From contig JAGRMK010000409.1 of NCBI GenBank assembly GCA_020441345.1, forward strand, positions 1-13,843: 13,843 nucleotides of DNA, read 5' to 3'. The translations under genes were made by a program, and so were the position numbers. This document shows positions 7,538 to 13,570 of this stretch, piece after piece (positions within the stretch are counted from its first letter, which is position 1; the number at the start of each line of letters is the position of its first letter). This DNA is from Paracoccaceae bacterium. Lineage in GTDB: Bacteria; Pseudomonadota; Alphaproteobacteria; Rhodobacterales; Rhodobacteraceae. Under the pieces are notes generated by a model. It worked only from the letters and a program-made list of their open reading frames with translations, was not told the DNA's origin and did not search any database.

Positions 7538-8152
7538 TCAGGTCATGGCTTGGCGAAGCTTGGTGATCGCCAATCGGATGCGGGACTTGATCGTGCCAAG
7601 CGGCAGGCCGGTGATCTGCGCAATCTCGCCGTGGCTGAGATCGCCGAAATAGGCCTGTTCGATCAGGTCGCGTTGTTCTCTGGGCAAGGCAGACAGGGCC
7701 TCGCCCAGGCGGTCGGTTTCCTGCTGCAGCACCATCGCGTCGGCCTGGTCGCGCTCTGGCTCGGGGCCCCAGGGCAGGTCTTCGGGTTCTGGCCGGCGCT
7801 CGCGCCGCAACAGGTCGATGCGGCGATTGCGGGCAATGGTGAAAATCCAGGTCGAGACATTGGCGCGGGTTGGGTCGAACATCGCCGCCTTGCGCCAGAC
7901 GGTCGCCATCACATCCTGCGCGCAGTCTTCCGCCTGCGCCGCCGGGGCCCCTGATTTCATCAGGAAGCCTTTGATCCGGGGGGCGAAATGCGCAAACAGC
8001 GCGGCAAAGGCCGCTTCGTCCTGCTGGTTGGCGATTGCCAGCATCTGCGCCACCAATCGGCCATTTTCGTCGTCCTGTGCCAAAGCAGCCTGTCCCCGGT
8101 TCCGATGCTGACGCGGAGCGCCGCCCGGTAGAGGCGACGCCGCTGGCTTCAT
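7538..8152 (-). CDS. rpoE: ECF RNA polymerase sigma factor RpoE
   Basis: This group IV (ECF) sigma factor directs polymerase to stress promoters and is partner of ChrR. The sigma-2 domain starts near LVAQMLAIANQQDEAAF and includes FLMKSG, AEDCAQDVMATVWRKA and WIFTIARNRRIDLLRRE. The sigma-4 helix-turn-helix is SHGEIAQITGLPLGTIKSRI near the C-terminus. From memory the sequence is close to R. sphaeroides RpoE. The start is a judgement. The longest frame opens at 8263, but the promoter at 8187-8216 lies inside that extension, so the true start must be further in. The ATG at 8152 gives 204 aa. A TTG at 8083, preceded by GGGGACAGG, would give 181 aa, closer to the usual length. An ATG at 8180-8182 would coincide with the predicted transcription start. 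Confidence 0.94.
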   Translation of the reverse strand: MKPAASPLPGGAPRQHRNRGQAALAQDDENGRLVAQMLAIANQQDEAAFAALFAHFAPRIKGFLMKSGAPAAQAEDCAQDVMATVWRKAAMFDPTRANVSTWIFTIARNRRIDLLRRERRPEPEDLPWGPEPERDQADAMVLQQETDRLGEALSALPREQRDLIEQAYFGDLSHGEIAQITGLPLGTIKSRIRLAITKLRQAMT

Positions 8153-8186
8153 TCTTTCGAGTTCGCTGACCGAGTGCAACATGGGG

Positions 8187-8216
8187 CTGTTACGCCACCC
8201 ATGCCGGGTTGGATCA
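8187..8216 (-). promoter_or_regulatory. RpoE-type autoregulatory promoter of rpoE-chrR
   Basis: On the minus strand, TGATCC (8216-8211) is followed by exactly 18 bases and then TAACAG (8192-8187). This fits the RpoE-dependent pattern known from R. sphaeroides (TGATC at -35, TAA at -10). Transcription should start near 8180, leaving about 28 bases before the ATG at 8152. It implies positive autoregulation of the sigma/anti-sigma operon, as in R. sphaeroides. The pattern is directly visible; promoter activity is inferred. Confidence 0.8.
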
Positions 8217-8294
8217 GCCCGCACAGAAAAATCTTTCGAGTAATCCGATGGCCGCCCCGACACGTAGACCCCTCAAGCACAAGGAGATCTGGTC

Positions 8295-9587
8295 ATGCCG
8301 TTCGAATCCGTTCCCTATCCGCCGAAACGCATTGCCGTAATCGGTGGCGGCATCTCTGGCATGGCCGCCGCCTGGCTGCTGGCGCCGGGCCAGCATGTCA
8401 CGCTGATCGAGGCGGGTCCGCGTCTGGGCGGGCATGCGCGCACGGTCATCGCGGGAAAACGGGGGGATCAGCCGGTCGATACCGGGTTCATCGTGTTCAA
8501 CAACGTGAACTATCCCAACCTGTCGGCGATGTTCGAGGCGCTCGGCGTGCCCACCGCGCCATCGAAGATGAGCTTTGGCGCGTCTTTCGACAATGGCCGC
8601 TGCGAATACAATCTGGAAACGCTGGACAGCCTGTTCGCCACGCGTCGTAACATCGCCGACCCGCGCTTTTTGCGCATGGTGCGCGACATCCTGCGATTCA
8701 ATGCCCGGGCCGAGGCGGCGGCGACCGATCCCGGCATGACCATTGGCGAGTTGATGAACAAGCTGGGCATGGGCCGCTGGTTTCGCGAGCGCTATATCTT
8801 GCCGTTTTCGGGCGCGATCTGGTCCACACCCAAGGCACAGATCATGGACTTTCCAGCGCAGGCAATGGTGCAATTCTTTCGCAATCACGCGCTGCTGGAT
8901 GCCAAGGGTCAGCACCAGTGGCATACCGTCCGGGGCGGATCGGTGGAATACGTGCGCCGCCTGACGTTGGACCTGCTGGCGCGCAGCGTGGACATTCGCA
9001 CCTCCTCACCCGTGGCGGGCGTTCGCCGGTTGCCCGAGGGCGTCGAGATCCGCACACAGCATGGCACGTGGGAGCATTTCGACGAGGTGATCTTCGCCAC
9101 GCATTCCGACGACACGCTGGCGATGCTGGCCGATGCCAGCCCCGAAGAGCGCGCGGCGTTGGGGGCAGTGCGCTATCAGGACAACCATTCAGTGCTTCAC
9201 GCGGACGCTTCGGTCATGCCGAGCCGCCGTAAATGCTGGGCAAGCTGGACCTATACCGAACACTCCGCCGCCGATCGGGACCGTATCAGCCTGAGCTACT
9301 GGATGAATTCGTTGCAACCGATCCCCCAGGACGATCTGATGATTGTCACGCTGAACGCGACCCGCCCGATCCGCGAGGAATTGATCTATGACACCAATAC
9401 CTTCCGGCATCCGGTGTTCGATCTTGCCGCGTTGCAGGCCCAAGGCACCTTGCGCGCGATGAACGGTAGCCAGAGCACCTGGTTTTGCGGTGCCTGGATG
9501 CGCAACGGCTTCCATGAGGACGGATTCGCCAGCGCCGTCGATGTCGTCGAATCCATGGCGGCCCGGCGCGTCCAGGTGGCAGCATGA
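8295..9587 (+). CDS. NAD(P)/FAD-dependent oxidoreductase (amine-oxidase-like, fatty-acid modification cluster)
   Basis: This is a flavoprotein of 430 aa. The N-terminal Rossmann motif is GGGISG (residues 17-22) in RIAVIGGGISGMAAAWLL, with acidic E39 and then the RLGGHART flavin motif at 43-50. VDTGFIVFNN follows near 62-71, and a C-terminal NGFHEDGFASAV block would close the FAD site. This subgroup of flavin amine-oxidase-fold proteins commonly sits next to DUF1365 and cyclopropane synthase-like genes and is thought to act on unsaturated or methylated fatty acyl chains. The R. sphaeroides relative is divergently placed from rpoE and linked to furan fatty acid formation (UfaD/UfaO work); I cannot recall which name belongs to which locus. 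AAGGAG at 8281-8286 is a good ribosome site 8 bases before the ATG. The stop overlaps the next start (ATGA). The reaction here is inferred. Confidence 0.88.
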   Translation: MPFESVPYPPKRIAVIGGGISGMAAAWLLAPGQHVTLIEAGPRLGGHARTVIAGKRGDQPVDTGFIVFNNVNYPNLSAMFEALGVPTAPSKMSFGASFDNGRCEYNLETLDSLFATRRNIADPRFLRMVRDILRFNARAEAAATDPGMTIGELMNKLGMGRWFRERYILPFSGAIWSTPKAQIMDFPAQAMVQFFRNHALLDAKGQHQWHTVRGGSVEYVRRLTLDLLARSVDIRTSSPVAGVRRLPEGVEIRTQHGTWEHFDEVIFATHSDDTLAMLADASPEERAALGAVRYQDNHSVLHADASVMPSRRKCWASWTYTEHSAADRDRISLSYWMNSLQPIPQDDLMIVTLNATRPIREELIYDTNTFRHPVFDLAALQAQGTLRAMNGSQSTWFCGAWMRNGFHEDGFASAVDVVESMAARRVQVAA

Positions 9588-10339
9588 CCCCGGTCCAGCA
9601 TATCGCGGGGCGCACCTTTCACGGGCGGCGCGGGGCGTTGCGCAATCGCTTCACCTATGGTGTCGATTATCTGCTGATCGATGCCGAAACCGACCAGCCC
9701 GGCCCGCCGGTGTTCTCGCGCAATCGTCGCAACCTGCTGTCGATGCACGACATCGACCACGGCGGGGCGCGCGGCGCGGGACGGGGCGCGGCCTGGGTGC
9801 GCGAGGTGCTGGCACAGGCGGGCGCACCCACCGTCGGGCGCGTCGCGCTACTGGCCCAGCCGCGCGTGCTGGGTCATGTGTTCAACCCGGTCAGTTTCTG
9901 GCTGTGCTACGGCGCACCGGACGATCTGATCTGCGTCATCGCCGAGGTAAACAACACCTTCGGCGACCGGCACTCGTATCTTTGTCACCACGACGATTTC
10001 CGCCCCATCGCCGCGACCGACGATCTGACCGCGCGCAAGCTGTTCCATGTGTCTCCGTTTCAGCCGGTCGACGGGGACTACGGGTTCCGCTTCGACATAG
10101 GCACTGACGCAATCGCCGTTCGCATCGACTATGGCCATGCCGCGGGCGGGCTGGTGGCCACACTCACCGGACCGCGAAAACCAGCGACCACGGCGGGCCT
10201 GCTGGGGGCGATGCTGCGCCGCCCACTGGGTTCACGCCGTGTGCTGATGCTGATCCACTGGCAGGCGCTGAAACTCTGGTGGCGCGGCGCTGGGTATCGC
10301 GCCAGGCCAGAGCCCCCCACCAGCGACGTTTCGCACTGA
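9584..10339 (+). CDS. DUF1365 family protein
   Basis: This is a DUF1365 protein of 251 aa. Characteristic blocks are HGRRGALRNRFTYGVDYLL near the start, PRVLGHVFNPVSFWLCY around residues 93-109, EVNNTFGDRHSY at 121-132 and KLFHVSPFQPVDGDYGFRF at 152-170. No signal peptide is evident; the C-terminal part (about 195-235) is moderately hydrophobic and basic, which might allow peripheral membrane contact. The biochemical role is not established from sequence. The family is nearly always next to the flavin oxidoreductase seen here and is implicated, by context and R. sphaeroides genetics, in modifying fatty acyl chains of phospholipids. The 4-base ATGA overlap with the upstream gene indicates obligate co-expression, possibly as a complex. 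Family assignment is firm; function is inference. Confidence 0.9.
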   Translation: MTPVQHIAGRTFHGRRGALRNRFTYGVDYLLIDAETDQPGPPVFSRNRRNLLSMHDIDHGGARGAGRGAAWVREVLAQAGAPTVGRVALLAQPRVLGHVFNPVSFWLCYGAPDDLICVIAEVNNTFGDRHSYLCHHDDFRPIAATDDLTARKLFHVSPFQPVDGDYGFRFDIGTDAIAVRIDYGHAAGGLVATLTGPRKPATTAGLLGAMLRRPLGSRRVLMLIHWQALKLWWRGAGYRARPEPPTSDVSH

Positions 10340-10375
10340 GCTTTCGCGCCCCCGACGTAAAGGTAGTCCGCCCCG

Positions 10376-10927
10376 ATGTTCGATATTCTTCCGCTTGCCG
10401 TTCTGTTCCTCGCCGCCGCCTGGCTGCTGTCGCGATTAGGCGGCTTCATGGGCCAAAAACCCAAGGATTACGCCGGCGCCACCCCTGCGATAGACATCCG
10501 GCGGCACCTGTCAGGCCCGATGCTCTGCGAAGGCGTGATCTACGGCCCGACAGGGCGCGTGACCTCGCGATTTGTTGCCGACATGCACGGCACCTGGCAG
10601 GGGAACCGCGGGGTGTTGAATGAAACCTTTCGCTACGCGGGCGGCAACACGCAAGACCGGCAATGGCGGCTGGCGCTGGGAAATGACGGCGGCGTCGTGG
10701 CAGAAGCCGACGATATCCTGGGCCAGGGGCGCGGTCAGCAAGAGGGCGCGGGCCTGCGGCTGCAATACCGCATCCGCCTGCCACAGCATGCGGGCGGCTG
10801 GGTGCTGGATGTCACCGACTGGATGTATCTGATGGAGAACGGCACAATCATCAACCGCAGCCAGTTCCGCAAATTCGGCGTCAAGGTCGCGGAACTGGTG
10901 GCGACCATGCGTCCGGTGCAGGCATGA
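10376..10927 (+). CDS. DUF3833 family protein
   Basis: This is a DUF3833 protein of 183 aa. An N-terminal hydrophobic segment (about residues 4-19) is followed by the family pattern: KPKDYAGATPAIDIRRHLSG, GVIYGPTGRVTSRFVADMHGTWQGN, LNETFRYAGG, WRLALGNDGG, DDILGQGRGQQEGAGLRLQY and the strongly conserved VTDWMYLMENGTIINRSQFRKFGVKVAEL near the end. Many DUF3833 relatives are lipoproteins with a CSS-type lipobox. Here the N-terminus has no cysteine before KPKDY, so a membrane anchor or uncleaved signal is more likely. The predicted fold would be a lipocalin-like beta structure, but that is a guess. The role is unknown. It follows DUF1365 after 36 bp and overlaps the SDR gene by 4 bases, placing it in the same stress or lipid operon. 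Confidence 0.87.
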   Translation: MFDILPLAVLFLAAAWLLSRLGGFMGQKPKDYAGATPAIDIRRHLSGPMLCEGVIYGPTGRVTSRFVADMHGTWQGNRGVLNETFRYAGGNTQDRQWRLALGNDGGVVAEADDILGQGRGQQEGAGLRLQYRIRLPQHAGGWVLDVTDWMYLMENGTIINRSQFRKFGVKVAELVATMRPVQA

Positions 10928-11658
10928 GCTTTCTGGGTCAGCGCTGGTGGCTGGTCGGCGCCTCCGAAGGGTTGGGCCGCGCACTGGCGCAATCGCTGGC
11001 GGCGGAAGGGGCAGAGGTAATCGTATCGGCCCGCGATTCCGACCGGCTGACGGACCTGGCAGACAGCCTGGACAGGGCGCAAGCAGTGCCGGTCGATGTG
11101 CGCGATGCAACTTCGGTGCAAGATGCGGCGGCGCGGATCGGGCGTATAGACGGGCTGGTATATCTCGCGGGCACCTATTGGCCGATGCGCGCGCAAGAGT
11201 ACGACGCCGACAAGGTCGTGACGATGCTGGACGTGAATCTGCTGGGCGCGACACGGGTGCTGGGCGCGGTTCTGCCGGCAATGATCCTGGCCGATCGCGG
11301 GCAGATCGTGCTCACCGGTTCGCTCGCCGGGTATCGCGGTTTGCCCGGCGCCATCGGGTATGGCGCCTCCAAGGCCGGGATCATGCATCTGGCGGAATGC
11401 CTTCATGCCGACTTGCGGCAGACCGGCGTGTGCGTACAGCAGATCAACCCCGGGTTCATCCGCACGCGGCTGACGGGGAAAAACAGCTTTTCTATGCCTT
11501 TCATCCTGTCACCCGAAGCCGCCGCCGGACGCATGCTGGCGATCATGCGTTCACGCCGCCCGACGGGCGCCTTTCCAACACTGTTCAGCGGGTTGTTTCG
11601 CATCGGGCGGTTCCTGCCGCAGGTGGTGTTCGACCGGCTCTTCGCACGACGCGCCTGA
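10924..11658 (+). CDS. Short-chain dehydrogenase/reductase (SDR)
   Basis: This is a classical SDR of 244 aa, likely NAD(P)H dependent. The cofactor motif is GASEGLG (residues 12-18), with R37 near the end of beta-2 (SARDSDRL) hinting at NADP preference. DVRD lies at 58-61 and LAG at 81-83 (in place of NNAG). The catalytic tetrad is complete: N105, S133, Y146 and K150 (YGASK), followed by NPGFIRT at 175-181. The C-terminal 40 residues are rich in F, R and L (LFSGLFRIGRFLPQVVFDRLF), possibly amphipathic and membrane-associating, which would suit a lipid substrate. The start overlaps the DUF3833 stop (ATGA). An SDR occupies the matching position in the R. sphaeroides rpoE-chrR neighbourhood. The substrate is unknown; a fatty acyl or lipid carbonyl is inferred from context only. 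Confidence 0.9.
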   Translation: MSFLGQRWWLVGASEGLGRALAQSLAAEGAEVIVSARDSDRLTDLADSLDRAQAVPVDVRDATSVQDAAARIGRIDGLVYLAGTYWPMRAQEYDADKVVTMLDVNLLGATRVLGAVLPAMILADRGQIVLTGSLAGYRGLPGAIGYGASKAGIMHLAECLHADLRQTGVCVQQINPGFIRTRLTGKNSFSMPFILSPEAAAGRMLAIMRSRRPTGAFPTLFSGLFRIGRFLPQVVFDRLFARRA

Positions 11659-11721
11659 CCTTACCCCCCTTGCGCCGCGCAGCGCATCGGGCGATGCTGG
11701 TTCCGATCAAGGAGAACCGGC

Positions 11722-12045
11722 ATGCGCCCCGACATCAGCATCAAGAAAGTGATTCACGTCATCTTTCAATCCCGCGAACCCCACCGCTCGCGTGAGGTGC
11801 ATGACTTCATCGAAGCACTCAATGACGACGAACAGGCGACGCTTGTAGCGATTGCATGGGTCGGGCGCGGCGCTTTCGAGCCAGAGGATTACGCCGAGGC
11901 CCTCGCCACCGCCTATGCCGAGGCGACGACGCCGACAGCAGATTACCTGATGGGCATGCCACACCTGGCCGAGAATCTGGAATCGGGGCTCGAGGCTCTG
12001 GATATCGATGTGACCGAGGCAGAAGAAGACTTCTACGACCGCTGA
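11722..12045 (+). CDS. DUF3775 family small protein
   Basis: This is an acidic soluble protein of 107 aa matching the DUF3775 family: VHDFIEALNDDEQATLVAIAWVGRGAFEPEDY (residues 27-58), then PTADYLMGMPHLAENLESGLEALDIDV. No membrane segment, signal or metal motif is visible, and the function is unknown. Ribosome site AAGGAG (11709-11714) lies 7 bases before the ATG. It is 63 bp beyond the SDR stop. That gap contains a small palindrome, GCATCGGGCGATGC (11684-11697), without a T run, so the gene may be read through from the lipid operon or have its own promoter. The convergent region after it holds strong terminator structures. Confidence 0.83.
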   Translation: MRPDISIKKVIHVIFQSREPHRSREVHDFIEALNDDEQATLVAIAWVGRGAFEPEDYAEALATAYAEATTPTADYLMGMPHLAENLESGLEALDIDVTEAEEDFYDR

Positions 12046-12079
12046 GCACCACCGCCAGCACCTGTTGACGCTGCCGACA

Positions 12080-12094
12080 GGGGGCTCTGCCCCC
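12080..12094 (+). terminator. Hairpin after the DUF3775 gene
   Basis: The hairpin GGGGGC-TCT-GCCCCC begins 35 bases after the DUF3775 stop. It is the same stem as the first hairpin behind rmuC with a different loop, and it heads repeat copy B. No T run follows immediately, so it may act with the downstream 12199-12226 terminator. Confidence 0.5.
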
Positions 12095-12097
12095 TTG

Positions 12098-12126
12098 CCC
12101 CCCGGGATATTTGTGGAGCAAAGAGG
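12098..12126 (+). repeat. 3'-end repeat core, copy B
   Basis: The core reads CCCCCCGGGATATTTG then TGGAGCAAAGAGG, the second + strand copy of the element described at 6855-6880. It sits downstream of the DUF3775 gene, directly after its GGGGGC hairpin, and faces copy C, which lies 25 bases further on in inverted orientation. Confidence 0.7.
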
Positions 12127-12151
12127 AGCGTTAATTTTCGGTAAACGCGCC

Positions 12152-12180
12152 CCTCTTTACTCTTCAAGTATCCTGCGGGG
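12152..12180 (-). repeat. 3'-end repeat core, copy C (inverted)
   Basis: Read on the minus strand it is CCCCGCAGGATACTTG then AAGAGTAAAGAGG, matching copies A and B with a few changes. It follows, in the fahA direction, a GGGGC-type hairpin (12219-12199) and a second hairpin TGGCCT/AGGCCA (12198-12186). This is the same order (hairpin, hairpin, core) as in copy A behind rmuC. Confidence 0.65.
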
Positions 12181-12198
12181 TGAATTGGCCTCAGGCCA

Positions 12199-12226
12199 AG
12201 AGGGGCGCAAAGCCCCTCTCTTTTTT
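12199..12226 (+). terminator. Rho-independent terminator
   Basis: A perfect 8-bp stem, AGAGGGGC (12199-12206) and GCCCCTCT (12212-12219) with loop GCAAA, is followed by C and TTTTTT (12221-12226). This is a classic intrinsic terminator on the plus strand, stopping transcription from the DUF3775 side just before the 3' end of fahA. On the minus strand the stem lies 10 bases after the fahA stop but lacks a following T run. Confidence 0.85.
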
Positions 12227-12229
12227 CTG

Positions 12230-13486
12230 TCACCGCGCGTAAGGGTCGGGCAGCGCGGGCATGATGGTGCCGATGCAGTTGCCGAAGCCGATGGTGACTC
12301 CGTTCCCCCGGCACGCGCCGGTCAGGGTCATTGTGTCGCCGTCTTCCAGGAACGAGCGGGTTTGACCGCCCGGCAGGATCACCGGTTCCTTGCCGCCCCA
12401 GCTGAGTTCCAGCAGGCTGCCCCGGCTGTCCCTGTCCGGGCCGGAAATCGTCCCCGATCCCAGCAGGTCGCCGACCCGCATCGGGCACCCCGACGTGGTG
12501 TGGTGGGCGAGTTGCTGGGCCGCAGAGTAATACATCTGGTTGTAATTCGTGCGGGAGATCACCGTGGGCGTGCCGCCCTTTGGCGCGATCTCGACGCTCA
12601 GGTCGATATCGTAGAGCATCGGCCCGGGTTCCGCGAGATAGGGCAACAAGGGTTTTTCCCGCTCGGGGGTGGTGGTGCGGAACGGCTCCAGCGCAGCCTT
12701 GGTCACGATCCACGGACTGATGGTTGTCGCCGTCGCCTTGGCCTGGAACGGGCCAAGCGGCTGGTATTCCCAGGCCTGGATATCGCGCGCCGACCAGTCA
12801 TTGAGCAGAACATAGCCGAAGATCATCGCGTCGGCTTCTGCCACCGTGACCGGCCCGGCCGAGGGCTGGCCGACGATCGCACCCAGTTCCAGCTCGATAT
12901 CAAAGCGGGCGCAGGGCGCCCAGCGCGGTGCGTCGTCGTTCGGCCCCTTGATTTGCCCCCACGGGCGGCGCACACCGGTGCCTGAGACCACGACCGACGA
13001 GGCCCGGCCGTTATACCCGATGGGAATATGCAGCCAGTTCGGCGGCAGCGCGTTCTCGGCGCCCCGGAACATCGTGCCCACGTTCACGGCGTGGTTCTTG
13101 CCGGCGTAGAAATCGGTATATTCGCTCACCGTGAACGGCATGTGCATCGTGGCCTTGGCCAGGGGGTGCAGATGCCCCTCCAACTGGTCCTGCGTTTCGC
13201 TCCCCTCGCCCAGGTGGCCCATCAGCACGGTGCGCAGACGGTTCCAGACCGTCGCGCCCGCCGCCATCACCGGGTTCCAGGCGCCGCGATCCAGCAGCGG
13301 ATGATCGGCCAACTGCAATAGCCCGGCCTTCTCCAAAGCGGTGACATCTAGCACCTGGTCGCCAATCGCCACGCCGCAGCGCGGGGCACCGCTGGCGATG
13401 GAAAAGACACCGTAGGGCAGGTTGTTCAGGGGAAACGGGCAGGTCGGATCGTTGGCGGTTTCGATCCAGGAGCGGATAATGGTCAT
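12230..13486 (-). CDS. fahA: Fumarylacetoacetase
   Basis: This enzyme hydrolyses 4-fumarylacetoacetate to fumarate and acetoacetate, the last step of phenylalanine/tyrosine degradation through homogentisate. The 418-aa product has the usual length. The small N-terminal SH3-like domain is followed by the FAH catalytic domain. Metal and catalytic residues line up with the mouse enzyme: D125 (EYTDFYAGKNHA), H132, E198 and E200 (DIELELG), D230 (LLNDWSARD) and K250 (FQAKATATTISPW). SNLGSG-type binding sequence appears as DLLGSGTISGP near the C-terminal third. The start at 13486 fits the family N-terminus, with AGGACT a few bases upstream. It lies 84 bp downstream of hmgA on the same strand, so the two are probably one operon, interrupted by a paired palindromic repeat. 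The cofactor should be Ca2+ or Mg2+, by family knowledge. Confidence 0.97.
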   Translation of the reverse strand: MTIIRSWIETANDPTCPFPLNNLPYGVFSIASGAPRCGVAIGDQVLDVTALEKAGLLQLADHPLLDRGAWNPVMAAGATVWNRLRTVLMGHLGEGSETQDQLEGHLHPLAKATMHMPFTVSEYTDFYAGKNHAVNVGTMFRGAENALPPNWLHIPIGYNGRASSVVVSGTGVRRPWGQIKGPNDDAPRWAPCARFDIELELGAIVGQPSAGPVTVAEADAMIFGYVLLNDWSARDIQAWEYQPLGPFQAKATATTISPWIVTKAALEPFRTTTPEREKPLLPYLAEPGPMLYDIDLSVEIAPKGGTPTVISRTNYNQMYYSAAQQLAHHTTSGCPMRVGDLLGSGTISGPDRDSRGSLLELSWGGKEPVILPGGQTRSFLEDGDTMTLTGACRGNGVTIGFGNCIGTIMPALPDPYAR

Positions 13487-13497
13487 GGGCAGTCCTG

Positions 13498-13562
13498 CGT
13501 AGAGTGCGTGTTGGCACGCACCAATGGCGGGTTAAAGGGTGCGTGCCAGCACGCACCCTACG
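13498..13562. repeat. Inverted pair of 25-nt palindromic repeats between hmgA and fahA
   Basis: Two 25-nt units lie head to head at 13498-13522 and 13538-13562, separated by 15 bases. After reverse-complementing the second, 23 of 25 bases agree. Each unit is itself palindromic: GTGCGTG-TTGG-CACGCAC (13504-13521) and AGGGTGCGTG-CCAG-CACGCACCCT (13536-13559). Both begin CGTAG at the outer edge. The layout resembles REP/BIME pairs. In the hmgA-fahA transcript they would form two strong hairpins between the genes. No T run follows, so they are not typical terminators. Confidence 0.8.
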
Positions 13563-13570
13563 ATCGGTCG

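Noticed and set aside
6622..7566. A 314-codon plus-strand frame spanning the rmuC end and chrR
   Set aside because: It runs through the hairpin element and opposite ChrR, whose metal ligands prove the minus strand is coding.
8153..8263. N-terminal extension of RpoE by 37 residues
   Set aside because: The RpoE promoter lies within it and the extension has no sigma-factor homology.
11684..11697. The palindrome GCATCGGGCGATGC as terminator or operator before the DUF3775 gene
   Set aside because: The stem is short, no T run follows and no regulator is known to bind it; it is noted only within the gene entry.
12046..12229. Possible small RNA gene or CRISPR-like repeats in the convergent gap
   Set aside because: There are only two inverted copies of one core plus a terminator, with no regular spacers and no promoter I can support.
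12065..12985. A 306-codon plus-strand frame opposite fahA, crossing the terminator and repeats
   Set aside because: It begins within the structured intergenic region, contains the intrinsic terminator and is antisense to a gene with all catalytic residues.
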